Part shown: piece by piece, positions 10,485 to 23,066 of the stretch
How the letters are laid out: the number at the start of each line of letters is the position of its first letter
How positions within the stretch are numbered: the first letter of the stretch is position 1
NCBI GenBank assembly: GCA_002205965.3
Contig: NADL03000512.1
Span: forward strand, 1,178,001-1,242,000
DNA: 64,000 nt
Direction of reading: 5' to 3'
From: Kappaphycus alvarezii
Taxonomy: Eukaryota; Rhodophyta; Florideophyceae; Gigartinales; Solieriaceae
Position numbers and translations under genes: made by a program
The notes under the pieces: generated by a model
What the model was told of the DNA's origin: nothing
What the model saw: the letters and a program-made list of their open reading frames with translations, nothing else
Database searches by the model: none

Positions 10485-12506
10485 CAGACGAGCGATCGTG
10501 GTACCCCATTAGTCGCCCAGCCCCGGCCACTGTAAGCACCGACTGTTGTAGCGTAACAGCAAGAGGTAGAGTACGAGCTTCTTCTGCTAGATTTTCCAGA
10601 CGGCCAATTTCCACGGAGGAGGGCATTGTTTGCGGGGCCCAAATTGGCGGGAGGTAAAGATCTTCTGCGGCGAAAACGTGCGGACGAGCCAAACGGAGCA
10701 ATTTCGTGTACCATTGCTGAGCGGGCCAGCAAGGCGTGACCAGTATTCCCTTTGCCTGTTCGTGGCAGATCTTGTTGACGACGAGTGGAATCAACTTGAG
10801 AGGAGGATTCCAAAAATTGAGCTCTGAACGCCAGTCTTGTTGTAGCGCGTTGATCCCCAGGGAGCCAGGACACGCGAATTCGCTGTTGAACTTGGCGCAG
10901 ACCTTGTTGCTGCTGTCGGCGAACCGGTCGATAGTCGGATGGTATGATTCGAGCAGCGGTTGGAGTGTCTCCTGATTGATCTCCAGTCGTCGAGGGTGTG
11001 TAGTCGTGACAACCGATCTGCGAAACGATTGACTGCTGACGGGAGGTAACGTGCTTCTATGGAGATTCCCAGCTTCTGTAACAAGCGGTGTAACACGCGG
11101 AGTTCTTGCATGAGTGGTCGGGACTTGGTTGTCATAGCGTTGAGAATTGCCACGACTGCTTGGTTGTCCTCCCATACTCTGAGGTGAGTCCCTGACTTGA
11201 GCATGTTGGCGAACGACCGGATGTTGTCCGTCACGGCGCGGAGCTCCAAGAATGTTATTGGCTTGACGCGAAGAAGAGGATCCCATAAGCCACGAGCTTC
11301 CCACGTTCCTTGGGTTCCTGGTTGCAAATTGGAGCCCAAGGTTCCCCCTTGACCAATGGTCGTCGATGCGTCCGAGTGGAGCGCCAACGTAGGGGATGGG
11401 GTCGACACGGGCCTCTCTGGCGGACTGTGAGCTAGATCGCGCCAGTGTTTGAGGTCCCGAATCGCTGAGTGAAGCAGCTTCACCCGTTTCCCTGAGTTGG
11501 ATGTGTTCAGCTTGAGCGAATCGTAGATGGATCGGGTGTAGAACCGTGCGAGTGGCATGGCCAGGGAGCATGATATTGCCACTCCTGCGAAGTGGCGTAA
11601 CAGTTGGACGTCGACCAGGCGGCGGTTCCGACGTGCTTGGCGGAGCAACTGTTGCGAGATACCCTTGAGTTTTTCCATTCGCTTTGCGGTTATTCCAAAC
11701 ATCATACGAGTGGTATCGATAGTAAAACCGAGATGTTCGATACACTGCGTTCCGGCCCAGTTTCCCTTGTCTTCCTTGCGAAGTAGTCCGCAAGCCTTCA
11801 AGAGACGATCGATTTGCACACGAGCCTTGTGAAGACGAGAGCGTCGGCGAACCGCGACCAGAAAGTCGTCCATGTACGGGTGCATACGCAGACGAAGGCG
11901 ATTTCGGACGAAGCGGACGAAGGGTCTCATGAGCTTGATAAAATATGCCGGCGAAAGCTTCCATCCAAAAGGGAGGGCGATACAGCGGAAATATCGGTTG
12001 TCCACCTTGAAAATAAACCAGTTGCGAATATCGGGATGCAATCGAAAATGGTGGTAGCCCTTCGCGATATCGAACGAGAAAAGGTAGTCTGAACGCTTGA
12101 GATCCAGAGCGAACCCTTCCAGGGTTTCCATTTTGACAGGCATGTCTCGAAATAATGTAGACTGGCGGGAAAGGTTTACAACCAACCGCTGTTTTTCCCC
12201 GGTAACTGCGACGAATGCGTTGGAAATCGGGTAGCCATCCTTGTGCAGACGAAGAGCTTCGGCAGCTGAGATTTCTTCGTACGTTCGACGGTGAAGAGCG
12301 TCTTTGATTGCGTCGTCGAAGAATTCCCGGTCGGACGGATCGATAGGGATTTGAGAGAGGCGGAATTGAGTGTCTGAAAGGGATGTTTTCACCGGGCGCT
12401 CGTAAACTCCAAAACGGAGTGCCCGAAGAAGGAATTCGGAGGCCTGAAGGGTCTGGGACCAAAAGGGAGCGGCGCGTTGGGTGTTGCGCCACAGGACTTG
12501 AGACAT
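10444..12506 (-). CDS. Reverse transcriptase-RNase H of the tyrosine-recombinase element
   Basis: The protein copies the element RNA into DNA. RT motifs appear in order: FSFDIAKGYHHFRLHP, ALPFGWKLSPAYFIKL and the catalytic MHPYMDDFLVAV near 11870. RNase H follows with LHSDAS, LELRAV, WEDNQAVV and NRFADRLSR down to about 11000. At about 10990 the frame changes by one base, and the RNase H tail with DWRSELNFWNPPLKLI continues in the new frame to a stop at 10444. All active-site acids are present, so the enzyme could be functional if the break is a sequencing deletion. The end overlaps the recombinase start (10484) by about 40 bases in another frame. Confidence 0.88.
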
Positions 12507-12535
12507 AGGACAAAACGACGGCGGAGATGACCGCT

Positions 12536-13381
12536 TTACTTGCGACTAGGCTTTTCGGCCGGACCAGGCTGGTTCCTTCCAGGTCCCTTCGGAGGGCGGC
12601 GATTTCCGGCGGCTTGTTGCTTGTTGAACTCCTTTGCGTAAGCTTGCGAACGGAGCTCGGCGAACTTGTGTTTGGTAGTTCGATACAAATCGGATGCGTA
12701 GGGGAAGTCGTCTTCTCTGAGGTACTTCTGGAGAAGAATAGCCTCTGATTTACCGGATTCCAAGGAGTCGGTGAAGAAATCAACTCGTTCCAATACCCTG
12801 GAATAGGAAGCTTCAAGAAAGTGATGTAGAACTGCGAAGGCCTCGGTAGCGGCTTGGACGTCCTTCGCAGCCAGGGCCTCGGTGACTCGATGGGCACTGG
12901 CGAGGGCGTTTTCACAGTTGTTGCCCACGTTCCAGAGGACTTCAGCTTCCCACCCGTCCCTCTGATCGGCTGTCTTGATGCGTCCAAACAGGCCTTCAGG
13001 TTCCGGAATGAACCTTTTTGCGGGAAAGGGAGCGACGGTAAGAGGTTTCTCGAACTTGTTGAGCTTACCGGTAGCGGCGTAAGCTCGCCGAGTGGCGAAG
13101 GTTTCGCCCACCTGCTCGGCACTTGGGGGCGGCAGTGAAAACTGCAGTTGCCCAACCTTGAAGGCCTCGGCGGCGGCCGTGGCTTGATCGGCGGGATCCG
13201 ACGGCGGATCTGCGGCAGCGGAGGGCCCAGCGGCGGGAGCGGCTTGGGCGGAAGGACCGGCACCACCCTTGAGCAAATTGACGACTTCAGAGAGTTGATT
13301 CTCGAGGGTTGAAAACTTGTTTTCGAGGGCGTCGATACGGGAACCGGTTGATGCAGCAGAGGAGGACTCAGCATTAGACAT
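12536..13381 (-). CDS. Gag-like protein of the tyrosine-recombinase element
   Basis: The ATG at 13381 starts MSNAESSSAAS and gives 281 residues. An open frame continues upstream through the A1 repeat, but the internal ATG after the repeat is the sensible start. The N-terminus has a short coiled coil (RIDALENKFSTLENQL) likely to drive multimerisation, then an Ala/Pro-rich linker. A conserved-looking central domain follows, and the C-terminus is basic and Pro-rich. No zinc knuckle is visible. Its place as first ORF, 30 bases before the RT ORF, supports the Gag role; sequence alone would not. Confidence 0.65.
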   Translation of the reverse strand: MSNAESSSAASTGSRIDALENKFSTLENQLSEVVNLLKGGAGPSAQAAPAAGPSAAADPPSDPADQATAAAEAFKVGQLQFSLPPPSAEQVGETFATRRAYAATGKLNKFEKPLTVAPFPAKRFIPEPEGLFGRIKTADQRDGWEAEVLWNVGNNCENALASAHRVTEALAAKDVQAATEAFAVLHHFLEASYSRVLERVDFFTDSLESGKSEAILLQKYLREDDFPYASDLYRTTKHKFAELRSQAYAKEFNKQQAAGNRRPPKGPGRNQPGPAEKPSRK

Positions 13382-13448
13382 GGTAAGGGTGTTGTGTTGT
13401 GTGAATGTCGGCCTAGACGGTGATTCGTCTGGAGCTGGTTCGAAGGAT

Positions 13449-13720
13449 GAGAACAAGCGACGACTTGAGGGACCAGAAGTTGTGCCAAAGGTTTCCAAGT
13501 TGTCGGTTATATAGACCTGTCCGACGGGTTCTGATCGCACATCAAGTCCTTGAGCAACGGTACGCTGCCAACGTGGCCTTATCTCGAGTGGCTTACAGTC
13601 CGGCGGATGCAAATGCAACCGAGATGCAGACGTGACAGCGTGACTTGCTTCCAGTTGTGGATCACAGCCACGTCGAAGCCTCCCTATCATATTCACCCAT
13701 AATTTTCCAATCATTCCACC
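13449..13720 (-). repeat. Split direct repeat A1 (terminal copy)
   Basis: This is the 5' end of the tyrosine-recombinase element on the minus strand. It ends with cattccacc at 13712-13720, the same junction that touches B1 at 9499/9500, which defines the outer boundary of the element. Confidence 0.9.
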
Positions 13721-14834
13721 AAAACGCAATTTTTTGCAAACTCACCAGCGCACAGAAACTGGGGGTTTCGTGAGTTTGTCCAACCTCGATTTCATCAATT
13801 CGACGGAAGGAATTGAGCAGCCCGGCCATCGTCAACACTTTCAGATCCGCATACCTCAATCCAAACCTTGGCATTATATGGCTCACTGCTGTTTCCGGAC
13901 TCCTGTTATTCCAGGCGAGGCACCCAATGCTCCACACATCTCTGCCGCTACCCCTCCGATCAGCCCGCAGGGCTCGCCGCGTTATGACGCTCTTGCTACC
14001 ACTACTACAGATTCAGCAGGTTTCCGGCTCTGGACACTCCGCTTAGTCACGCGCTGGGTCCTCCTGCTTATGTCGCGCCGAGCATTTCATCATTTGGGCC
14101 AGTACAAGGGCTGTGCGCTCTCTTGAATTGGATAAGACTGGTACTGTTGCCCGAAGTTTGTCTCTGTCTCCAACCCCACACGTTTCAACGGTTCCCGACT
14201 TTCTCATCCCATCTTCAGTGGCGTATACGGCGGTGCTGGAAAAGGATTCTACCTCAGCTTCCGGTAAACAACGTAAGCGGAAGCAGAAAAAACCGATTAA
14301 CGATTTTGGTAGTAAACAAAATGTGTCGTCGGCACAGATGCTTTCCTAACTATGAATGAAACCTCTCTGCACATTTTGCCAAATACTGCACTGGACGTAA
14401 AGAGGGGGTGCAGAAGGTAACATTTCGGGTCTGGAAGCCCAAATTGTAGCACCGCCAGCAGAACGAGAGCGGGCTGCTATTAGAATAAAACTAAGACAAC
14501 TTTGTTGCACAGCTGCAAGCCTGCGACGGGAGCAACGTCTTAGAATCCGAAAAACGTAGTCGCCACAACAGTAGATAGAAAGATAGGGAACAGTATAACC
14601 TAGTGAATAGTTGATGATAGCCAGCGTGTGTGCCCCGTTCGCAGCGCACCTCAGCAGTTTCCTGAGAGCACCAAGAACAGAACAATACAATGAAAACGCT
14701 TGCCCCATTCGTCCACGACGCACTCGCAGACTAGTCTATAAGTATCGCGACTCTGAATTGTCCGCCCGTTCGTTCTCTAGTTCCAACTTCCCGCTTAGTG
14801 CAGACATGCAGTCTTATCTCCATACCTACTTGAA
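13721..14834. other. Spacer between two retroelements with degraded coding-like sequence
   Basis: On the plus strand 13800-14350 has Ser/Pro/Thr-rich open stretches in two or three frames (for example ISAATPPISPQGSPRYDAL and KQRKRKQKKPIND), like a low-complexity protein with frame breaks. I recognise no family. 14350-14834 holds nothing I can support, except that its last 90 bases stay open on the minus strand across the chromovirus insertion site. Confidence 0.3.
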
Positions 14835-15552
14835 TGTAGCATGACTGCGGATGCCTATTACAGTATACTGTACCACGTTATTACAGTACTGTACTACGTT
14901 ATTACAGTACTACTGTACTACGTACCACGCTCTTACTGTGCCGACCGTCCACCTTTACACCGCTACTGTGCACGTGAGTACAGCCACGCCTACAGTAACG
15001 GGTACGCATACGCACCGCCGTCGTGAACCCTAGTCGTGGGCCGTAAGTCGTAGCGTGGTGGACACGTGTAGTATTGCGTAGTATCGTAGGTAGCGTAGTA
15101 CTTAACGTGCCCGCACTTCCCCACCACGGGAGGAAGTACCAAGCATCGAGTAGTCGTGTGGTAAAGTCTAACGTTCGGACCGCCCCAACTCTCGACTTTG
15201 GCCTAACGATCCAGACCTCCCTTTCTCTCGTCCTTTTTCCAGCGCCTAGTCGCCTCCGGCACATCACCCCCACGGGACTTGGGTGAGGGCACGGTACGGT
15301 AACAGATGTCGAGACGACTTAGCACGACGGCTTTCGTACGCTACGCTTTAGCTACTGCCCGTATAGGGGTGACAAGGTAGGATCCGTGTTGATCCACTAC
15401 CGTTCCCTTCGCCTCGGTCTCCACCGTATGACTACGCTGGTCATCGTGACCCTACGTCCGCGTTTGTCTTACGACACTACGTCTAAACGTAAGCGACCAG
15501 ATTCTCAGTACTAGCTCTAACGTTGTAGCACGAGCAACCAGTTTATGCTACA
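14835..15552 (+). repeat. 5' LTR of the chromovirus
   Basis: It is 718 bases, with inverted termini TGTAG...CTACA. The first 100 bases contain repeated palindromic runs of ttacagtactgtactacg. It differs from the 3' LTR by scattered substitutions, several one-base indels and a 17-base length change in the tacagtac run. Confidence 0.9.
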
Positions 15553-15553
15553 T

Positions 15554-15571
15554 TGGTCTCCCGACCTAGAA
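15554..15571 (+). other. Primer-binding site of the chromovirus
   Basis: tggtctcccgacctagaa begins one base after the LTR end. Its complement ends in CCA and, extended a few bases, resembles a tRNA 3' end: a T-loop-like TTCGATT, a five-base stem half CTAGG, seven acceptor bases, one discriminator and CCA. I cannot name the tRNA. Confidence 0.7.
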
Positions 15572-15646
15572 TCGTGGTAAAGGAGATCGTTGGACGTAGA
15601 CGTCAAGGCGTGGAAGGGAACGCTTGCAGAAGCACGAACGTAGAAG

Positions 15647-17932
15647 ATGTCGGACAACGTTAGTCCACAGGGGACGCAGGTCTCGTCAGCACCGGCTGAA
15701 TCGACCACAACGTACGGTATGCCACGCGAAATGGCTGAATCGTTGAGGGCCATGCTTCCTGATCGTTTAACCGAGGCCTTTTCGCAAGAAGGCCTGGTTA
15801 CGTCGGAGTCCCTCATGGTCGTTTACGAAGCCCTGCTTGCCGAGCTCGATGCCCTGGCCAAGACTATACGGGAAGAGGCGAACCACACGTTGAACAACGA
15901 GTTCAACGTGAGGATCGCCGATAAGATTGAACCGCTGTTCACGAGGTTACGGGCCCTAAAACAGCTCGTTACAAATGTGGAAGTTCGCCTACGATTGGCA
16001 GAAGACGTCATCGAGAGACGCACGGAACCGGGCGCAAGCCACAGGTGGCGCCTCAAAACCTGCCCGTCAACGTCGCGGGACCTGGTGGTCCCGCGCAACC
16101 ACCCCCCGTCGATAACGTTTCACGTCCAGGGCAATTAAAATATGCCTGGATTGAACCACGACCTCCCGTTCCCCCGCAACCAAATCAAACACCGCAGCCA
16201 CCCACGTCCGCTGGTGGTATTCCCTTTTCACAACGACCCCTGTTCTCAAACGTCTATTATCCCTATCAACCCCTTACTCCTTCCCAAACGTTTCCGTACA
16301 ACGTTCCCCTCAATCCCTACGTGCAACCGCATGCACCTCCACCTCCGAAGCCTCAAACGCAACAAACGTTGCACGGGCACCCCTCCGTTGGCCAAGCGCT
16401 GTATGGCCCTACGTCGGCCTTGGAGCGCCAAGCATTCGCGTACGGAGCTCAATGCTCGCCGTTTGGCACGTTGGGCCCATTGGAGTCAGGGTTGCATCCG
16501 GTTCGCACCCTCGTTCCGGCGTTCTCCACCGTTGTGGATTACCACCTTTACCGGTTGGACAATACGTCGTCCCATGTTACCGGTAGCGAAGGGAGTCGGG
16601 TAGATAAACAGTTACGTAGGTTCATCGACCTGACCCCAAGTCTCGAACGATTTGAAGGGTATGGGCCCATCAAATTGTTATCGTTTTTTAAAGACGTCCG
16701 CATCGGGTTCAACGAGGCCCACGTCTCCGAAGGCATGGCGTTACTCATGCTCGGACGCCTCGTTGACAAGGAAGCGTCACGGTTGTACACTTCCGCGATG
16801 TCCGCTGACGTGCGGATGGGACGTCCCACGGGGTCCGTGACCTGGCCACGTTTGGTTAACGCATACATCCAACGGTACCTTACTGACGCGGTACTGTCGG
16901 ATGCAGCGAACCGCGTAACGCAGATACGCGAAAAGGCCGATGAGGACGAGAAGTCGTACGGGGACCGCCTCGAGGAGTACGCCGCGGAGTGTAGTTCCGT
17001 ATACAGCGACGATATGCTGGTGAACTACTACACGCAGGGCTCCTTCCCACTACGCGGGACACCGTAACGGAGGCCCTGCACCGGATGCCATACGAGGTCC
17101 GCTCGTCCCTCTCCAACGTTATTCGCCTCGCACAAGCCGAAGGGCAAACGTATCGTGCCAGACAGAATGCGTTGAAGACGCCTACGACCCCGCGTGCGCC
17201 CCGTAAGTCTGCGTTGTGTCTGGGCGCCTACAACGGAGCCACCGACGACTACGGATCGGACAAGTCGTCGGAGGAAGGTGAGTTGACCGACACACGTGAG
17301 TCCGTCAACCGTTGCTACTGATGCCGCCTGCCCAACACCGTGAACCCGTGCAACGTTCCCCCGTGTGTAGCTACCGTACAGCTGACCCGGGGCCGCCGTG
17401 GAAACGTTGGACATCCCGTAAGATCGAGCAGTTCCTCCCGCACCCAGTGCCTACGTTATCGGACGGCCAGCTTAAAGCGGCAATCGCGATGATTCCCCGG
17501 AACGATCAAAGCAATACGTGTGGCTTTGCCGGGATAATAATTCGATGTACCGTTGCCCGTTCCTTTCGTTGGAGCAGCAGCTCTTCGCGGCATATCGTAA
17601 TTACGTGTCACTAAATGGACTCGCGTCCCCATATGCGTAATTTGCTTTCGCAACGTGTGGAGGAGGTAGACGTCGGGCCGTATCTCCGTCGCCTCCAGGG
17701 TGGACCACCGGCACCCCGCCTATGACGCCACGTGCGGTAACGTTCAACAACGCACCGCGCGTAATTCCCAACCGTATGGGCGCGAACACCAACTTGTTGC
17801 CATCGGGGCTCGTTTCGTAACTCACCAAACGCGTCGAGCAACAACGCATCCCACCCACAGGGTCGCCGTTTGCGTGATCGTTTCAGGGATGCGTTGTTAC
17901 TGTTGGACCAGTGGAGGGGGGTAACGATATGA
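15647..17932 (+). CDS. Gag polyprotein of the chromovirus
   Basis: The ATG at 15647 starts MSDNVSPQGTQ, followed by a helical region, a Pro/Gln-rich linker (16050-16400) and the capsid-like domain around LLSFFKDVRIGFNEAH (16675) and RLEEYAAECSS (16965). A zinc-knuckle-like CWLCRDNNSMYRC can be read near 17518-17560 across a one-base shift, with the usual His missing. Frame shifts of one missing base lie near 16040 and 17050, and more follow. The last segment RDRFRDALLLLDQWRGVTI ends with a TGA at 17930-17932 that overlaps an ATG, the probable pol start. Confidence 0.75.
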
Positions 17933-20900
17933 ACGACATCCCCAAGGTCCCGTTGGATACGATATCGGCAGCTATCGGCGACCGTCCCTGTCGTTAGTGC
18001 GGAAGCTGCTCCCATTGATACGTGCGGGAAACGAATAAAGGCGGCAGCGCCAAGGAGCCCCGTTGGCTCGCCTTTTCACGTATTAAATGGGCCCCTCGAA
18101 ATTGCGGGGAAATTATATCACACGTGTGACGATCTCGATCAATTCGAACGAGAATTGTCCACCGCGTCAAAGTCGGACGCCCTCGCAAACCCCCTTCAAA
18201 ACCCTCACCTGTTTCTCCTTCGCGCGTCGTGCGTACCCCAAGTCCCAATGACAACGTTATGGGTACCGATGGCGATCGTACTGCCAAAGCCCCTTCGTCC
18301 AACGACGCGGACGCAACCGTCGAGCGGGAAGAACCGCCTACGCACCGACGCCCGTTGCGCACGCCCAGACGTAAGCGGGATCGAAAACGACAGCGACCGC
18401 CCTCCCTTCGATACCACGGACCCAGCGGGACACGTTTGTCTCTTGTCGGGAGAGATTTGTCTACTTAACGATCGCTCGGAACGGCCCGAACGCGTTGAAG
18501 CCGTTTACGATTGCCTACGACACGTGCTCCGGATACAACGTTATCGCGCGCGACTACTTCCCCCGCGGTGGGAAGACCACGTTATTCCGAACGCACCGTG
18601 CCGCAACTCGCTGGAGCAACCAACGTCCCCCTCCAGCTCAAGGACTTTGTGTCCCTTCACGTACGTTTGGGCAATAGCCATTTCCGAGTCCCGTTTGTTA
18701 TCGCGGAAACGTTGGCCGTCCCCGTTATACTGGAACGGCATTCATGTACGAACACGTCGCGAACCACTCCATACAGGAGCACCGGCTCGATTTCGTTAAC
18801 GGAGGACACGTGCGAATCCTCGAGCGCGTACGGACAACGAAGAACGGCACTCTTCCTTCGCAGACACGGTCCATCCAACGCGCGGACTCCAAACGTCCCC
18901 GCCTCACGGACGGGGTGGAGGCACATAAGATCCGAACCGTGTCCGCTCAAACAATCCCCGCGTTTTCGCAACGCTTCGTTCGCGTTCGGACTGATGCCGT
19001 TGGACTCAATCACGTCCAACCTCGCCCGTCCTTTTCCGCACGGCAAAAGCTCCGGGTGACAAACGGTGTCATCGAGCTAGAGCCGAATACAGAGTTCCGC
19101 ATACTCGTCGCGAATTTCTCCGCACGTACGCGATTACTACCGAAAGGCGCCGTGATCGCTTACGCAAAACGTAATCCGATGATGATCCTTACGCCGGACG
19201 CAAAGGATGCAGACGACTTCGCCAAGGTCCTCTGTATCCCTGGCCTAACGCCCGCCCAGGAGGGCACGACTCCTGAGAGGGGGGCCAGACGTCGATGCAA
19301 TCGCCTTCGTCAAAATCGAAGCCCTACGTGGCCGCCGGTAAGGCTACCGTAAAGCCCGACGGAAACGAAACGACGCGCAACGGCAAAACGTTAAGGCGGA
19401 GGATCACGTTGGCGAAACGAGCACGGACAAGGAAACGTGGGAGCAAACGATCGCTCTGCAGGACGTTAAAACGGACGAAATGCGAACGAGAATCATCGAG
19501 ATGCTCCGTAAGCATGAGTAGATGTGGACCACTCCGTTAGGTCAAATACGTGCGACGCACCACTACATCGAGCTGGAACCAGGCGCGAAGCCCATACGTC
19601 AAATGCCCTACCGACAAGGGCCGGCGATGCGCGAGTTGGTACGCGACGAGATCGAGAAAATGCTAACGGCGGGCGTTATCGAGCCAGCTACGAGTGAATG
19701 GGCGTCGCCAGTCGTGATCGTGCCCAAGAAGGACGGCTCGTACGTTTCTGCGTTGATTACCGTAAGCTAAATGCTAAAACGTTAACGGATACGTACCCCC
19801 TCCCGAGGATGGACGACTGTATCGATTCGTTAGGCGACGCCCATCTTCACGACGTTGGATGCGCGTACGGGGTACTGGCAAGTACCATCTACGAGGGCGA
19901 CCGCGACAAGACTACGTTCACGTCACACATGGGCACGTATCGCTACCTACGAATGCCGTTCGGGCTCAAAAACGCTCCCACTACGTTTCAGCGGGCGTTG
20001 GACATCATACTGTCAGGTGTTCGTTGGCAAACGTGCCTAGTATACCTGATGACGTAATAGTGTTTTCCCGAAACGAGGAGCACTGAAACACGTGGACGAG
20101 GTACTAACGCTCTTACGTGGAGCAGGTGTGGCGTTGAAATTGAAGAAATGTAATTTCTTCCAACCGCGCGTGGACTACCTAGGACACGTGGTCGAACCGG
20201 GCCACTTACGTGTGGCCAAGAATACGGCAGCGGCGTTCCGTAATTTCGAATTTCCGTCAACGTTGACACAAGTCCGCTCCTTCCTGGGGCGTGCAACGTA
20301 TTCCCGTTTCGTGAAAGACATTGCCCTGATCGCGAGGCCATTGACGGACATGACCAAGAAAGGCGCGGAGATCGATTTCGATAACCCTACGGACGCCCAA
20401 CGTGATGCGTTTGCTACGCTTAAGCAACGCCTAACGTCCCCGCCCGTACTCGCCCTACCGCGCCTCGGTCGCCCCTACACGCTCTATTGCGACGCCTCGG
20501 CTTACCAACTTGGTTGTACGTTACTCCAAGAACAGCCCGACGAATCCCTCAAACCCGTGGGGTATTGTCGTATACCCTCAAGGACGCGGAACGAAGGTAC
20601 TCACAACGGAACGGGAGTGCTTCGCGGTAGTATGGGCGGTCACGACGCTCCGACCAGACATCGAGGGGACACGCTATTAGGTGCGTTCCGACCACGACAG
20701 CCTACGTTGGCTTATGAACTTAACGGAACCGACTGGTCGCCTAACGCGTTGGCGCCTACGTATGGTCGAGTTCGACTTTGAGATTGAGTATCGGCCCGGT
20801 CGCGTACACCAGGTGCCCGATGCTCTCTCCCGTCTTCATACTACGTCCGCACTCCCCGGTCCGGTCGACGATGAATTACCGGCATATAACGATACGGAGT

Positions 20901-22768
20901 TCAATTCGTTGGTGAACGTGATCACACCAGTGTACCCGTCCCACGGTACGGACGTGACGGACGAGCCGTACGACAATCCGATGCAACCCTCCGTTTGAGC
21001 CGCGTATTCCCAACGAGTTAATCATCGCCGTCACTCGTTCGAAAATGAAACCGGTCTCGGCCATGACGGCCCGACAACGTTCACCGATTGAATCGAACGA
21101 GTTCGACGAGGACGCCTGGGACGATACGGACGACGTTGATCCGTTCGATATCGAACGAGCTACCGTGCATACGGCACATGCGCACCTGGCGCTAGACAAC
21201 CTCCCGGCGCCGCTCACGTACGACTAAATTCTGGAGGCGCAACGTACGGACGACTTTTGCCAAACGATACTGGCACGGCAGTCAGACGTGAAGGATAGCG
21301 CGTTCTTTGGGAACATGGACGGACTCCTCAAGCGTTGTGCGCCCCGTCCCGTGACCTCACGCAAATCTTACTACCGGAGTCCCTTCGGCCCCGCGTGCTA
21401 ACGCTCATGCACTATACAGTACTCGCTGGCCACCCGGGGCAAAATAAGATGTACTACGCACTGCGTCAACATTATTACTGGCCTTTCATGGCCGCGGACT
21501 GCATGGCGACTGTACGTAACTGTCGTCAGCGCGTACGAAACCGTATACGTTTACGGAGGCACCTGAACTGCCTCAAATTGTTCCCTGCCACGACGCCGTT
21601 ACAGTCTGTCGCGATAGACATTCTGGGGCCGTTGCCCAAAACGAGGACAGGTAAACGTTTCCTGCTAGTCGTCACGGACCGATTTACGAAGCTGACACAA
21701 ACGGTGCCACTTCGAACGATCAACGCGTACCACGTCGCGGTGGCGCTCTGCGAAGGTGGGTCTTTAAATACGGACCACCGGAGTCGTTACTCTCGGATAA
21801 CGGAACCCAGTTCACGGCGAAATTCTTCCAAGGAGTCTGTCAACTCCTTGTAATGAATAACGTGTTTACATCGGCGTATCACCCCTCGACAACGGCCAGG
21901 TCGACGCTATAATCGTAAGGTCCTGCGATGTTACGTAATTACGTTAACGAACATCAGGACGATTGGGACGCCTACGTCTCCGTTTTGACCTACGCCTATA
22001 ATTGTCACGTGCACCGAGCACTAAGACAACGCCGTTCGAATTGGTCCTGAGTCGCCCTCCGCCGCCGTTTTCCCTACACCACTCCGTAGCCGCACGAGAC
22101 GCGCCCGATCGCCTGACGAAGAACGATTTCCTACGACGAATCGACGTTGCCATTCAAAAGGCCTACGCAAGTCTGAAGAAAACGCAAGAAGGTTAAAAGC
22201 GCGACTTCGACAAACGTGTCCAACAAGTCAACGCACGCCTACGTCCCGGCGATTTCGTGTACTTAGACCCTACGGATAGGCACTCTAGGCCGAAATGCAC
22301 GGCGACTGATGAGACTCCCAACAGCAAACTACGTCCTGTCGCTGTTGGGCCGTTCCGGGTCCTACGTAATGACATCCGTACCGTCGTCATCGACCGCGAC
22401 GGGAAAATCGAACGTCTCTCAGAGGACCGTGTCGTTTACGCGCCTCCCCCGCCTCAGGCCCTACAGTCAACGACGACCCCGCGGACTTAGCCGCAAAAGT
22501 CCGCGAGGGTCCCACGTACGTTTTCGACAGACTGTTGGACCACCGTCGCGAGGCGGATGGCACCACGTGGTTCGTCGTCAAGTGGGCGGCGTATCGTACC
22601 CCCACTTGGGAACCACGGACGCACATCCCGGAGGAGTTAGTCTCACGGTATTTCACGCGCGTTAGGACGGAAACGGGACGTCACGTTTCCCCCCGCAAGC
22701 TTCGTAATGGCCAAAAACGGCTCTGGTCTCGGCACCGTGCCACCATGGGTACTGCACCCCCTCGATGA
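17929..22768 (+). CDS. Pol polyprotein: protease, RT, RNase H, integrase, chromodomain (frame-broken)
   Basis: The ATG at 17929 (MNDIPKVPLD) overlaps the gag stop as ATGA. A charged N-terminal extension comes first. Then follow an aspartic-protease-like site YDTCSGYNVIARDYF (18510), RT with RFCVDYRKLNAKTLTDTYPL (19730), LDARTGYWQV (19850), MPFGLKNAPTTFQRAL (19950) and DDVIVFSRN (20050), and RNase H with LYCDASAYQLGC (20480) and VPDALSRLH (20815). Integrase shows an H-H-C-C region (21400-21530), IDILGPLPKTRTGKRFL (21615) and LSDNGTQFTAKFF (21790). The chromodomain around WFVVKWAAYRTPTWEP (22570-22620) would target integration to marked chromatin. More than ten single-base frame breaks prevent one ORF. 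Confidence 0.88.
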
Positions 22769-23066
22769 CGTCACGAGACTGTACGCCACGGAGGCGGTTG
22801 ACAGTATGGCGCATTACGGCACACGGTTTTTGTTTGAATTACGTGTGTGGCGGGAAGATCACGAGATTTTTCGCCTTATTTCGTAAGGAGGAGATCCGCC
22901 TCCCCCGCGACGTGCGACGGTGCCCCCTCGCACGCGTATACACGAACCCTGCTCCCTACGACTACTGGAGCAGGCGGCCACTACGTTGTACTACCCCTCC
23001 GACTCCTACCTATGCCCCGTGAGGCCAACGTTTCATCCGCGCACCTCCGCCCAACCGCGCCCACCC

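Larger units (their letters stand above)
8457..13720 (-). mobile_element. Tyrosine-recombinase retrotransposon (Ngaro/DIRS-like), complete
   Basis: The element reads leftward: terminal repeat A1 (13449-13720), gag-like ORF, RT-RNase H ORF, tyrosine recombinase, internal B1 (from 9500), A2 (9228-9499), a 0.75-kb unique stretch, and terminal B2 (from 8457). A1 and A2 are 272 bp with one difference seen. B1 and B2 share about 20 bases (gaattaa(a)acaatagagaaa). This A1-ORFs-B1-A2-B2 arrangement is the split-direct-repeat design of elements that integrate through a circular intermediate with a tyrosine recombinase. As expected for them, I see no target duplication. The near-identity of A1 and A2 argues for a young insertion. 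Confidence 0.88.

Noticed and set aside
10444-13488. A 1,014-codon minus-strand ORF overlapping gag and RT in another frame
   Set aside because: Its first 850 codons are a Pro/Ser/Arg-rich shadow of the gag and RT frames. Only the last part is real, as the RNase H tail after a one-base break near 10990.
13662-13937. Minus ORF with kinase-like MWSIGCLAW
   Set aside because: It crosses the boundary of the retroelement at 13720 and shows no other kinase motif.
16045-17067. Programmed -1 frameshift signals in the chromovirus gag
   Set aside because: Shifts are too many, not at slippery heptamers, and host genes show the same single-base losses.
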